Shown here one piece after another: positions 22,231 through 32,591 of a stretch of DNA of 64,000 nt. Made by a program: the position numbers and the translations under genes. The DNA is from Nemertoderma westbladi (lineage: Eukaryota; Xenacoelomorpha; Nemertodermatida; Nemertodermatidae), in the NCBI GenBank assembly GCA_032718475.1, contig JAUCBJ010006511.1:26005-90004 (forward strand), written 5' to 3'. The notes under the pieces are model-generated. The model did no database searches. It was not told where the DNA came from and saw nothing but the letters and a program-made list of their open reading frames with translations. Within the stretch, counting starts at the first letter, position 1. Each line of letters starts with the position of its first letter.

Positions 22231-22475
22231 ATTAGAATACCGGTATGCTTATAGTATATATAAATTTTATTACAGACTAGGTTTGTCACAGAATACCGGT
22301 AGGTAATTTTAGCACAAATATATATAAATATATAATAGGCCTATCGTGAATACCGGTATGCAGTTTACACTTATAGTATATATAAGTATAATTATTAACT
22401 AGAATTAATTACAGAATACCGGTATGATTTCAGCCTAAATTTATAGAAATAAATATTATAAGCCTATCGTGAATA
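22231..22475. repeat. Two ~120-bp tandem units with ACCGGTA boxes
   Basis: GAATACCGGTATGC...TATAGTATATATAA and CAGAATACCGGTA...GGCCTATCGTG alternate twice (about 22231-22347 and 22348-22475). ACCGGT is a palindrome and recurs at each half-unit border. Confidence 0.75.
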
Positions 22476-23438
22476 CCGGTATGTCAATTATTTTAAATAA
22501 TTGAATTTCTGAATTTTAAGGGTTACTTGGTTACTTTAACTTACTTTATTACCATTATTTAAGCAGTAGTCCAACTGATATTGAGACCTAATTGTTGTAT
22601 GGCAGGCCTACTATTTTATAAATCGTTTTATTTGATTTATAATATATATATACCCGTTTTAATGGGTTTTGTCAATATTTGAAATAAATGTTATTATTTC
22701 TGGGGGGAGTCACTACACAGAAGCTGTGCGCTCTCAGTGAAGTGCTACTTGTTGGACACTAAAACAAATAATTCTAATTTACCTAAGTTACTTAATACTA
22801 CAAATTACATACAATCGGGGTGAGATTACAATCTCTAAATAAACACAAAAAATACAAATACAAATTTTTAGGATAATTTTACAGGGAATCTACAAACCAG
22901 CCTAACAAAGGGTTAGAATATCTGGTTATTACAACGGACAGGTTACTACGGTATTTGAAAATAATAAGTAGTAGTAAATATACTGCGTTGTCCAGATAGG
23001 AAAATACCACCGTCTGACGACCTATAACCGTATCGCTATAGGTACTACGTTATGTATCACGGAGTGTTCCTACCTAGAGATTAATTACCGCGGTCTACCA
23101 GAACCAACGTGCCTATTAACCACTTTACAACACAAATATACTGCTTACACACTAATCACCTTCGGAAAGTACTGTACACTAAACCCTAAATTAGGTACAA
23201 GTACTTGTACAACAAATAATTAGTAGTTAAAAATACTTGAACAGCTAAAAGAACCACGGTATCTGCCAGAGTGACCAAAGCACAAAATCTCCAGTCTTTA
23301 CCTACGCCGAGCAGCCCTGATGTAGTACCGGGGTTAGTTTAACTATAACGGTATGTATAACAAGCACAATTACTGTAGGAATAAACTTGGGGATATGAAT
23401 GTTGCGAATAATCGCATAAACTCTGAATAATAAATATT

Positions 23439-24010
23439 ACGCTACGCGTACAAACTACTCAAACAAAATGCAGACTAAATACTGACAGACTACTATCAAG
23501 CCTAAACAAACTACGGTATGTGCAGACTCCGAAATGGTTAGTTAGTATGCGTTCTAACCTAGTAGTACGACTTATTCTTTCACAGGGGGTTTACCTCACA
23601 GCACTGGAAGCCCCTACATTCCCAACTGGCACTTTATCGGACATACACTCTACACACACCGAAATTCTTCAGACCTAGCAACAGCCAGACAACTATCCAG
23701 CCTACAAATTATCTAAATAAGAATTATACGCTACCTGTACAGACTACACAAACAAAGTACAGACCAAACGATGGCAGACTACTATCAAGCCTAAATAAAC
23801 TACAGTATATGCAGACTCCGAAATGATTAGTTAGTATGCGTTCTAACCTAGTAGTACGACTTATTCTTTCACAGGGGGTTTACCTCACAGCATTTGAAGC
23901 CCCTACGTTCCTAACTAGCACTTTATCGGACAGATGCTCTACACACACTGCAATCCGTTCAGACTTAACAACAGCTAGACAACAGTCAAGCCTACAAATT
24001 ATCTGTACAA
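23439..24010. repeat. ~289-bp direct duplication in the leader
   Basis: 23439-23727 and 23728-about 24010 are similar throughout. The best-conserved part contains GTATGCGTTCTAACCTAGTA and TTTCACAGGGGGTTTACCTC. Divergence is much higher than between the LTRs, so the duplication predates this insertion. Confidence 0.85.
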
Positions 24011-24287
24011 TCTGAGCAGGCTTACATGCCTTCTGCTCAATATTAACCTACAAGTAAATAAAACTGACAGAAATAAGTAAAATCTCAATAAAAAACCAGG
24101 GCTGCAGTCCCTGATTAATTATTAAGGCCTACTGGTAGATAATAATCAAAATCGAATAATACTGTCGTACCTGTACTGCTGTAGGTACCGGTCCGGGTTG
24201 TTAGGTTGTCAGGCCTACTGGGTACCGGTTGGCCGGTTCTTTCGACTTGATTGCTTACGCCGCAATCCAGAAGCAAATATCTGTTAT

Positions 24288-25439
24288 TGTTTGCGCTTTT
24301 AAGACCTTTGACAGTTTAACCTGCCAAATTGGGATGTCTTTTAGATGATAGATAGTCTTTAGCCTATGACGAGTATTTGATACACTACATTAGCCGAAGC
24401 CAGTCTATGCGCAATCATTCACCCGCTGGATATACCCGGGAGACTGGATTCAGAAGCTTAACTTGATTGAGGTGTAAGCCTACTGTATTATTCGACTGAT
24501 CGTAATATATGATCTCTGACAAATATTATTCACTTTCGGGAAATATTAACAGTTCCTTTAGGACGTGGCGCTCTAAATATGTAAACAGAGTTATGACTTA
24601 AACTAGACACAACGGAATGGCTATAGATTCACGTATATGGCGCATTCTTTAGGAAATGCTTTGTTATCAGTTACAATCATACACAATGCTGCACAATCCT
24701 GCACACTAATCTGCCGACCTTCACTAATTTTAGTCACATATAAAGAGAGCAACAGACAATTTATGTCGGGCCTATGAAATAGCATTAGATTCACTTCAAA
24801 CCACTTAATGTAAGTCGCAATCGTTATATGTATCCGGTCTCTCTAACCTTTAGTATATCAAGAAGATTGGGGTGTCTGATTATTGATCAGTATTCCGATA
24901 TAATATTTCATCAACAAATATAATGAATAACCGACAGATTGTTGAGTAAGATATGTATGATATGTTAAGATTAGTAAGTTATGGATAGATAACAGATATA
25001 CGTTCTATAATTAAGCCTACTAATGTTAAGCTAAAGACTGAAACACGGAGGTGCCAAAAGCCGGTGTTCTTAGGCTCTGGGCAAAAACATATACACTGAA
25101 TTCATGAGTTTCTGTATCCAACCTCCAACACAGAGTCAAAAAACGCTCTGATTGGTCGACCGAACAAAGAGAGAACAAAGAACAAAGAAATGTTCGACGT
25201 GGCAATATCAGCTGTTAGCCGTCGTCATGGTAGCCACACTGTTTTCAAGAGGATCCGGCTTATTGCGTCACAAAATTGCGGATTATGTCCTCTAAAGTAC
25301 ACCTACAGAAGAAATTATCTTTATGTCCTTGTCCTCTAAAACACCAGTACAGTAAGGACACGGCCCTTTTATGCCTTGTAACTAACTACAGAGTACTTTA
25401 CGGGGAAAATAACCGGCTAATTACGCAAAAGCCTTTACA
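24288..25439 (-). repeat. 5' LTR of the BEL/Pao element
   Basis: 1152 bases, TGTTTGCGCTTT to GCCTTTACA on the plus strand. It contains a 6-base tandem TTGTCC absent from the other LTR. Being the 5' LTR in the coding direction, it should hold the promoter for the minus-strand transcript. Confidence 0.95.
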
Positions 25440-25444
25440 GGGAG
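25440..25444. other. Target-site duplication, right copy (GGGAG)
   Basis: Matches 11512-11516 exactly and directly follows the right LTR. Confidence 0.85.
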
Positions 25445-25584
25445 ACTGCACCTGTTCCGTCGGGTCTTACCGAGTGAGATGGCTATTCGACACCTCCCGT
25501 TAGCGTATTCCCAATCCTTACACTAATAGGAACACCTCTTGCATTAACACCCTGGGATTGGTTAATGAACTATTATTTGATTGG

Positions 25585-26500
25585 ACGTTGAAATCATGTA
25601 AGGAATGGTGGAAAGAGGGGTCGAACTAGTGAAAGGGTTTTATACTCAGTTGGCAGGTAAAAAGTGTTCCAAACGTTGTAAGGAACGGAAAAAGTGGTCG
25701 AACTAGTGTAAGGGTTTTATACTCAGTTGGCAGGTAGAAAGTGTTCCAAAAGTTGTAAGGAACGGAAAGATTGGTCGAACTAGTGTAAGGGTTTTATACT
25801 CAGTTGGCACTTGGCAGGTAGAAAGTGTTCCAAACGTTGTAAGGAACGGAAAGAGTGGTCGAACTATTGTAAGGGTTTTATACTCAGTTAGCAGGTAGAA
25901 AGTGTTCCAAACGCTGTAAGGAATGGAAAGAGGGGTCGAACTAGTGTAAGGGTTTTATACTCAGTTAGCAGGTAGAAAGTGTTCAAAACGCTGCAAGGAA
26001 CGGAAAGAGTGATCGAACTAGTGTAAGGGTTTTATACTCAGTTGGTAGGTAGAAAGTGTTCCAAACGCTGTAAGGAACGGAAGGAGTGATCGAACTAGTG
26101 TAAGGGTTTTATACTCAGTTAGCAGGTAGAAAGTGTTCAAAACGCTGCAAGGAACGGAAAGAGTGATCGACGTAGTGTAAGGGTTTTATACTCAGTTGGT
26201 AGGTAGAAAGTGTTCCAAACGCTGTAAGGAATGGAAAGAGTGGTCGAACTAGTGTAAGGGTTTTATACTCAGTTGGTAGGTAGAAAGTGTTCCAAAAGTT
26301 GTAAGGAACGGAAAGATTGGTCGAACTAGTGTAAGGGTTTTATACTCAGTTGGTAGGTAGAAAGTGTTCCAAACGCTGTAAGGAACGGAAAGAGTGGTCG
26401 AACTAGTGTAAGGGTTTTATACTCAGTTGGTAGGTAGAAAGTGTTCCAAACGCTGTAAGGAGTGGAGAAAGTGGGTGAAATCATATAAGGGTTATCTGCC
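25585..26500. repeat. 77-bp satellite array, about 12 copies
   Basis: GGGTTTTATACTCAGTT recurs at 25635, 25712, 25789, 25873, 25949, 26026, 26103, 26180, 26257, 26334 and 26411, a period of 77. One unit is 84 bases because of an internal ACTTGGC duplication. Paired variants (GTTGT/GCTGT, AACGG/AATGG, TTGGCAGG/TTAGCAGG) suggest dimeric amplification. No coding potential is supported. Confidence 0.95.
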
Positions 26501-27025
26501 TATTAAACGGTTCATTGTCAGGTGACAGTAAAAATATATACGAATAGCAGTAGGCCTATACATACTGTATATTTAGTATGTATGTAGTCTGTATTTTTTA
26601 CACACCATTTTCTGCTTGATTTTTCCGATTAATAGATTATAATAATAAAGTAGTTTTACTGGTAGTATTTAATATTAAAATTCATTCATTTTAAATTCAT
26701 ATTTAAGAGCATTTCACAATATGTAAATAAACTAAACATAAAAGCTCCAATGAAATAAACTCTCAATTTTTGTGATGTCCTTTAGCATTTGTTCGATTTA
26801 TTTTTTACATGAGAGCGTAAGAAAAGGGGGAAGAGGGGAAAAGAAAAGGGGTGTGGATCTATAAATAGCATCCAATAGGACGCATCTAATTACTGGCATT
26901 TAATTCTGTCCAAATTTTTATGACAGCCTTAAAATGAAAACCACGAACACCTGATCGGCTAGTGCTTTTTTTAATGTTTTTTTTAGTGTGGGCTGTGATA
27001 TCCTACATATCTGACATACGATTAA
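26501..27025. other. AT-rich spacer
   Basis: No gene. A purine-rich stretch (about 26819-26853, GAAAAGGGGGAAGAGGGG) is the only marked feature. Confidence 0.5.
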
Positions 27026-27146
27026 CTGTGGGGCGAGCAACGAAAGTCCAGGTGAGCCTTAGCATATGGGGGTATAAGTGGTGGACCCGTCTGTCGTTGT
27101 CATCGTCGGTAATGTTTGAACGCTAATAAGTCGGTCAATCTTGGAA
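27026..27146 (+). repeat. Dispersed repeat, copy B
   Basis: Same orientation as copy A at 4809-4935, sharing GGGCGAGC, GTGAGCCTTAGC, CTGTCGTT and CTAATAA.TCGG.CAATCTT. It ends just before an (ACT)n run that abuts the RTE-like element. Confidence 0.6.
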
Positions 27147-27180
27147 AAATAATGTTTCACTACTACTACTACTACTACTA

Positions 27181-29277
27181 CTCACACTACAGCTGAGCAA
27201 CAGGTATGAGGCTCTTGCCTCTGAGGCGGCAGATCACTGTGAGGGCTATACTGCCTTTACAGAAGCAGTTAAGTTAGCAGCTGCAGAAACAGTTCCTGTA
27301 TACCCTCGAAACAAGAAAAGGGCCCCCTGGACTGACAACAAAATTCAGAAGTGCCGAAATGACCTTCATAAGGCGCAGAAAGAGTCCCGACTCAAACAGA
27401 CTACAGCGGCCAAGAATGCAGTTAAGGCTGCTTCTAGGTCCCTGAACAGGCAGTACTCTGCTAATCTACAGGAGCTAATAAACCAACAGGTTGATGCCAT
27501 CAATGATGCTGACGACAGCAGGCAATCATCCCAGGCATGGAAATCGATCAACCTGCTTACTGGGCGGAAAAGCCAACCAACCACCAAGGTTAAGGCTGAA
27601 TCACCAGCCGATCGCCTCAATGGTTGGAAAACCCACTTTGAAAAGCTCCTCAATAATGACAGGGTATTGCCTGATAACTTTATAGAAGTAAAAGTGTCTG
27701 AGTCTGTACTCCCAGATATTCCCATTGGCGATATCTCCTTTGCAGAAGTGAAGGCTGCTGCAAAGAGCATTAAGACCAATCGTGCCAGTGGAGTAGATGG
27801 TGTTCCCCCTGAGGTCTTTAAAATACCTGAGTGTTTAAAGCTCATCTATCCCATCATAGTAGACATGTACCGAACAACAAGAGTCCCACAAGAAATGAAA
27901 ACAAATAAGTTGGTGCCAGTTCCCAAGAAGGGCAACCTAACACTCTATGGTTCTTTTCGGGGAATCTCATTGATCTCGATTGCTGCAAAGCTATACAATA
28001 GGATTCTATTAAATCGCATCAGGGATCCCATTGAGAGACTGCTCCGTGGAAATCAGAATGGCTTCCGTAAAGGTCGTGGGACCATGGAGCCCATTTTGGC
28101 ACTTAGAAGGATAATTGAAGAGTTATCAAAAAAGAAAGACAGGCATCTGGCTGTTATCTTTGTTGACTTCTTCAAGGCCTTTGATTCAGTCTCTCGCTCA
28201 CGTATGTTCACCATACTTTCATTATATGGGATTCCTGATGAAATTATTGCAGCAATCAGATCAGTATACGATGGTTCGACAACATTTGTGTCTACTGTTG
28301 ATGGTGACACAGAACCATTTGAAGTGTTATGGGGCGTCCTCCAAGGAGACACACTTGCACCATTCTTGTTCATTATTGTGGTTGACTATGTTCTACGCAT
28401 GTCCTTAGATCATTATAATGATGATGGGGTGATGATAACTCCACCTACTGGCTCCAGAAGTCGAGGAAATCCTGCCAAGTACCTAACTGATCTAGACTTT
28501 GCTGATGATTTAGGAGTACTCTCAGAATCATTAGAGGGAGCCCAACGGCTCCTCAGCTCATTAGAACATGCTGCTTCTAGTGTTGGTCTTTTTATTAACT
28601 CCAGAAAGACCAAAATTCTGACAGTTAATTTTGAAAGTCCTCAGCAAGTCTCTGATCGGATGAGCATAAGCTCAAAGGATGGTATGCTTGAGCATGTGGA
28701 CGACTTCTGTTACCTGGGATCATGGATCCGGAAGTCAGGTGAGGACCTTCGAATACGTAAGGGAAAGGCATGGGCAGCCTTGAATAGGCTTTCCAGGATT
28801 TGGAAGTCACCGAGAATTAATCGGAAACTTAAGGTCCGATTATTTAGAGCAGCAGTAGTTCCAGTACTCCTCTACGGGAGTCCATGCTGGGCTCTAACAG
28901 CTGAGGACACCAAATCTCTGGATGGCACATTCACAAGAATGCTACGCCGGGTTCATTGTGTCAAGTACAATGCACACATCTCCAACCAGACACTATATAA
29001 CATTGGAGGTGTCTCATTGGTTCCCCCAAGCTTGACACTAGAACAAAATCGCCTCCGCTTTGCAGGACATTGCTTTCGCCGTGAGGACCAGCCAGTGCAT
29101 AATCTTGTACTTTGGCAGCCTCATGGAGTGAATAAGCATGGTGGACAGCCCATGACTTTCTTGAGACGCATCTTAAAGGACACTGGCCTTAAAGATGCGG
29201 ATGATCTAGCAAATGTCATGGGTGATAGGGAGTTGTGGCGGTGCAATTTTGTTGACAAGCCGGCACAGCATTCTTAA
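27181..29277 (+). CDS. RTE-like reverse transcriptase, partial
   Basis: The frame is open from the truncation point to a TAA at 29275, about 698 codons, with no ATG at the front. RT motifs in order are FRGISLISIAAKLYN, DFFKAFDSV, GVLQGDTLAPFLF and the catalytic LDFADDLGVL. The C-terminus has LLYGSPCWAL and a GDRELW motif typical of RTE/CR1-type tails. The apurinic endonuclease domain is missing through 5' truncation. Clade assignment (RTE-like) rests on motif style only. The product could reverse-transcribe in principle, but this copy lacks promoter and start. Confidence 0.85.
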   Translation, partial: LTLQLSNRYEALASEAADHCEGYTAFTEAVKLAAAETVPVYPRNKKRAPWTDNKIQKCRNDLHKAQKESRLKQTTAAKNAVKAASRSLNRQYSANLQELINQQVDAINDADDSRQSSQAWKSINLLTGRKSQPTTKVKAESPADRLNGWKTHFEKLLNNDRVLPDNFIEVKVSESVLPDIPIGDISFAEVKAAAKSIKTNRASGVDGVPPEVFKIPECLKLIYPIIVDMYRTTRVPQEMKTNKLVPVPKKGNLTLYGSFRGISLISIAAKLYNRILLNRIRDPIERLLRGNQNGFRKGRGTMEPILALRRIIEELSKKKDRHLAVIFVDFFKAFDSVSRSRMFTILSLYGIPDEIIAAIRSVYDGSTTFVSTVDGDTEPFEVLWGVLQGDTLAPFLFIIVVDYVLRMSLDHYNDDGVMITPPTGSRSRGNPAKYLTDLDFADDLGVLSESLEGAQRLLSSLEHAASSVGLFINSRKTKILTVNFESPQQVSDRMSISSKDGMLEHVDDFCYLGSWIRKSGEDLRIRKGKAWAALNRLSRIWKSPRINRKLKVRLFRAAVVPVLLYGSPCWALTAEDTKSLDGTFTRMLRRVHCVKYNAHISNQTLYNIGGVSLVPPSLTLEQNRLRFAGHCFRREDQPVHNLVLWQPHGVNKHGGQPMTFLRRILKDTGLKDADDLANVMGDRELWRCNFVDKPAQHS

Positions 29278-29315
29278 AAATGCAGCTGCAATGCAGCATG
29301 CCGATCCTAGTAGTA
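27181..29315 (+). mobile_element. RTE-like non-LTR retrotransposon, 5'-truncated copy 1
   Basis: The copy starts within the linker between endonuclease and RT, right after (ACT)n at about 27154-27180, and ends at CCGATCCTAGTAGTA. The end matches the 3' end of the copy at 47787 (GATCATAGTAGTA). The two copies differ at only a few residues over the ORF, implying a recently active family. Confidence 0.9.
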
Positions 29316-29408
29316 TGTACGACTAATACTGTATGTTTCAATTATGTTCCAATTTTGTTTCAACTAACAGAGACATAATAGTGGCAGTACGAGCCAACCT
29401 CCCCCACC

Positions 29409-29434
29409 CCCCCCCCCCCCCCCCTTTTTTTGGA
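29409..29434. repeat. Poly-C/poly-T run
   Basis: About 19 cytosines followed by seven thymines. The length is unreliable. Confidence 0.75.
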
Positions 29435-29489
29435 CGACCCCAACGTAAAAACTTTTAATTTAAGTAACAAGCAAACAAGGAATATCTTA

Positions 29490-29616
29490 TAAGGTCGCGG
29501 TTCACACCTTTAAGCAATAAGCATAACTCTGCTTCGGCAGCAGAACTACAGTAGTCCCAAAGTCTGCATCCAAAGTTGAGTTACGAATCATGCTTAAAAA
29601 GAGTGAACCGGCCTTA
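29490..29616. mobile_element. 127-bp palindromic MITE-like element
   Basis: TAAGGTCGCGGTTCAC at the left pairs with GTGAACCGGCCTTA at the right, and complementarity continues about 45 bases inward with mismatches. The loop is about 40 bases. The target duplication is not clear. No coding sequence. Confidence 0.7.
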
Positions 29617-29939
29617 ACCTGATAGATTTTAATGAAAGTTCAAGAGTTCTTCCTACTGCCTACATAATAGGTTTTCAAAATAATAGGTTTCCATCTCTGT
29701 TTCACAATGAAAACGTTTAAGCCAATAAGCTGATAAGAGGATTCAAGAAAGTTCACTTTGGTCCTCTATGTAAATGATTGATCCAATCAGGTTAAAATTT
29801 TCTGGCTTCAGTCCGCCGTTTGTCCAGACAACAAAGAGCGGATTCTTACATTATAATGCTATAATTCAAATTGACCGCGCATAATTGGGCTTTTAATTTT
29901 CTTTTTTAGTTATTTTTAAAACCCGTTTCTGAGGATTTC

Positions 29940-31760
29940 GTTTTTAAAAATCTACTTAGCCTATCAGCCTCAAAAAGTACCGGTCTAGATCTAATACCTG
30001 CCCGTTTTCTTAAGGATGGTGCTGAAGTACTTAAAGTGCCTATTACTTTTATTATTAATTACTCTATCGTAGATAATGTAGTAGCAGACGAACTGAAATT
30101 AGCTAAGGTTGTTCCTCTGTATAAAAAGAATAGTAAAGTAGAACCCTGTAATTACAGACCTGTTAGTATCTTAAGTATTGTATCTAAAATTCTAGAACGT
30201 TCTGTTTTTCTACAGCTGGAGGCACATCTTAGTAGGCTAAATCTGATCTATGAACTTCAGTCCGGTTTTCGTAAATCATATTCTACAGACACCTGCCTTA
30301 TTAACTTAACTGATACAATTACAGTAGATGTAATAACGCAAAGGGTTTATATACTGGTATGGTAATGTTGGACCTACAAAAGGCTTTCGATACTGTAGAT
30401 CACGAAATTCTGCTTGGTAAGTTAGGCCTGATGGGTGTAGGTTCTATAGACTGGTTCAAGTCCTACCTGTCAGACAGAGGTCAAACTGTAGTCATTAGCA
30501 AATCGCTGTCTACTGTACAAGAGATTACCTGTGGTGTACCGCAAGGTAGTATATTAGGTCCTCTGCTTTTTGTTTGCTATGTAAATGATATGATAAGTAG
30601 TATAGATCCCGATTTTAAACTCATTTTATATGCCGACGACAGTGCTCTTATTTTCTCTCATAAAGATCCTATCCATATTTCCCAAAAGTTAAGTGCAGTT
30701 CTAGAATCCTGTAATGAGTGGTTGGTTGATAATAAGCTATCCATTCACTACGGTAAAACTGAAAGTATTTTGTTTGGTTCCAAAAGAAAGTTAAAGAAGG
30801 TAACTACGTTTGAAGTCACTAGTAATGGACATAAGATTGAAAATAAAAAGGAAGTTAAATATTTAGGCGCCACATTGGATAACTGCTTATCAGGAGAAAG
30901 TACAGTGAAAAATATTTTCTCGAAAGTTAACAGTAGGCTTAGGTTTCTATACAGAAATAAAAATAGTTTGAACACCGACTCCCGCAAGTTACTTTGCTCT
31001 TCTTTAATACAGTGTCACATGGACTATGCGTGCTCTTCTTGGTATGAAGGCTTAACCAAACAGCTTAAATGTAAATTACAAGTAGCTCAGAATAAAGTAG
31101 TACGATTTATTAAAGACTACAAACCTAGGCACCACCTAACTCCAGATGACTTTTCTGAATCTGGACTACTTAACTTAGATAGTAGAGTTAAGCAGCTACG
31201 CCTTAACCATGTGCATAAAGTGTATAATGGTAAATGTCCCAATTACCTAAAACAAAAATTCAACAGAGTACGCGATACACACTCTTACAGTACCAGAGCT
31301 AGTGCTTCAAACTTCTACCTCCCGAATTGTAAATCCTTTGAATCTGATACTTTCTTTTTTAACGGCATAAAAAATTGGAACGCTCTGCCTAATGAAATTA
31401 AAAACCTAAATAATCAACATTCTTTCAAATGTGCAGTTAAATCTCACCTCCGTGTGCAATGTAAAAATAGGTACAATAGTCCTACAGTAAGTTATTAGTT
31501 TATTAATTATTTACTATTTATACTGTAATTACGTTTTATAATATATTGTTATGTACATTACATCTTTATCGTTGAGTCGGGCATTGTCACGCTCTCGGTA
31601 AAGTTGTACATGTACATAGTGTAATACCCTTTTATATTGGTTTTAGGTTAGCGTAGTGTAATATTGTATTTGTAACCAAGTAACATAAAGGACCCCCTTG
31701 GAAATAAGCTGCAAAGCTTTAGGGGTAATCCTATATGTTATGTTGGACAATACCTTTATA
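29940..31760 (+). pseudogene. CR1/Rex-like LINE, 5'-truncated and frameshifted
   Basis: RT begins at about 29945 (STGLDLIPARFLKDG) and continues through YRPVSILSIVSKILE. A frameshift near 30355 splits it, and the second frame (to 31498) carries [28 protein letters not shown] and the catalytic LYADDSALI. The C-terminus has [16 protein letters not shown], typical of Jockey/CR1 elements. The 3' UTR runs to about 31760 and includes CCCCCTTGGAAATAAGC...TAGGGGTAATCC, resembling Rex/CR1 tails. Endonuclease and start are gone. Confidence 0.87.
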
Positions 31761-32591
31761 CCGGTACATTGTTTGGTGTTTAACCCCAGTCGCCATGGCG
31801 CTCCCGCAAATCGATCCTGCAATCTCGAGGACAAGATCAAGGACTGCGTTGCTAAAGTTATACAGACCAACAAAGTCGAAGAACAGTCAACGTTGAGATT
31901 GTATATTGAGAAACTCCCAGAAACTGGATCTGCAGAAGGCGATGCCACATCGGTGCGGGAACTACTGAGTCTTATCGACTGTGGCGGAATTCACGAATAC
32001 CGACTTCGTCGTCTCAGTTCTCCTCACAATTCCAATCTTCCTCCGCTGATAGAACTTTCGTTTAAATCACTTAACGATCGTTATCTAATCCTAAAAAACA
32101 GCTACAAACTTTCCAAATCGAAGTTTAAGAAGGTATTCGTCCGCCCCGATCTATCGTCTGCCGTTCGCAGAGAACGGGATATTTTGCGTGCTCACGCGTA
32201 CCTTGTCCATAGTGACAGGAACTTACACAACGTTGTGGTTGTGTACGACAACAACGAAAGTTGTTATACGCTCAAGAAGAAGACTGCTCTGGGCCGAATC
32301 GACTGGCGATCCACAGTCACCATCACCACAGATGACTACGATGCTGCACTAAAGCACATGGAATCTAGAAGGAAACAGTTGCGGAGCGGCCATCGATCGA
32401 CCCCCGTTTCCCGTACCCATGGTTCTCATGTTCCAATCCAACGTGATGTTCCCTTGGACACCTCGCCAACGGCGCAAGTGGATGGTCAGGTCCCCGACGA
32501 TGGTTCCGCCGTCAATCGGGTCTCCGACGATGGTTCCGCCGACAATCTGGTCTCCGACGATGGTTCCTCCATTATGTCGGGAAACTACTAA
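31740..32591 (+). CDS. LINE ORF1 protein (L2/CR1-like), probably 5'-truncated
   Basis: Recognisable ORF1 sequence starts near 31785. The product has a helical start, a central region with YRLRRL, PPLIELSFKS and KKVFVRPDLS, as in RRM-type LINE ORF1 proteins, and a C-terminus with three SDDGSADNLV-type repeats. The frame runs on upstream through the 3' UTR of the preceding LINE to an ATG at 31740 within that UTR, so the native start is probably lost. ORF1 proteins bind the element RNA; that role is inferred. Confidence 0.72.
   Translation: MLDNTFIPVHCLVFNPSRHGAPANRSCNLEDKIKDCVAKVIQTNKVEEQSTLRLYIEKLPETGSAEGDATSVRELLSLIDCGGIHEYRLRRLSSPHNSNLPPLIELSFKSLNDRYLILKNSYKLSKSKFKKVFVRPDLSSAVRRERDILRAHAYLVHSDRNLHNVVVVYDNNESCYTLKKKTALGRIDWRSTVTITTDDYDAALKHMESRRKQLRSGHRSTPVSRTHGSHVPIQRDVPLDTSPTAQVDGQVPDDGSAVNRVSDDGSADNLVSDDGSSIMSGNY

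Larger units (their letters stand above)
22095..24287 (-). other. 5' leader of the BEL/Pao element
   Basis: 2.2 kb between the 5' LTR and the gag start, without long frames. It holds two sets of direct repeats annotated separately. On the minus strand, about 18 bases after the LTR, TGGATTGCGGCGTAAGCA begins with TGG as a tRNA primer-binding site would, but I cannot assign the tRNA. Confidence 0.65.
11517..25439 (-). mobile_element. BEL/Pao-type LTR retrotransposon, RT-less
   Basis: The 13,923-base element is bounded by direct LTRs (11517-12662 and 24288-25439), each running TG...CA, with a GGGAG target duplication. Coding sequence is on the minus strand, so the right LTR is the 5' LTR. The order is 5' LTR, a 2.2-kb leader with internal duplications, gag-protease ORF (22094-17406), a noncoding stretch, a 125-codon ORF, a zinc-knuckle ORF (12741-14477) and the 3' LTR. 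Reverse transcriptase, most of RNase H and integrase are absent, so it must have moved using enzymes from another element. LTRs differ by only about three substitutions and one 6-base indel, so insertion was recent. Confidence 0.92.

Noticed and set aside
28053-28373. Antisense ORFs over the RTE-like RT (also 48729-49049 and 57240-57500)
   Set aside because: Recur only because the RT sequence is repeated; the RT frame carries all known motifs.
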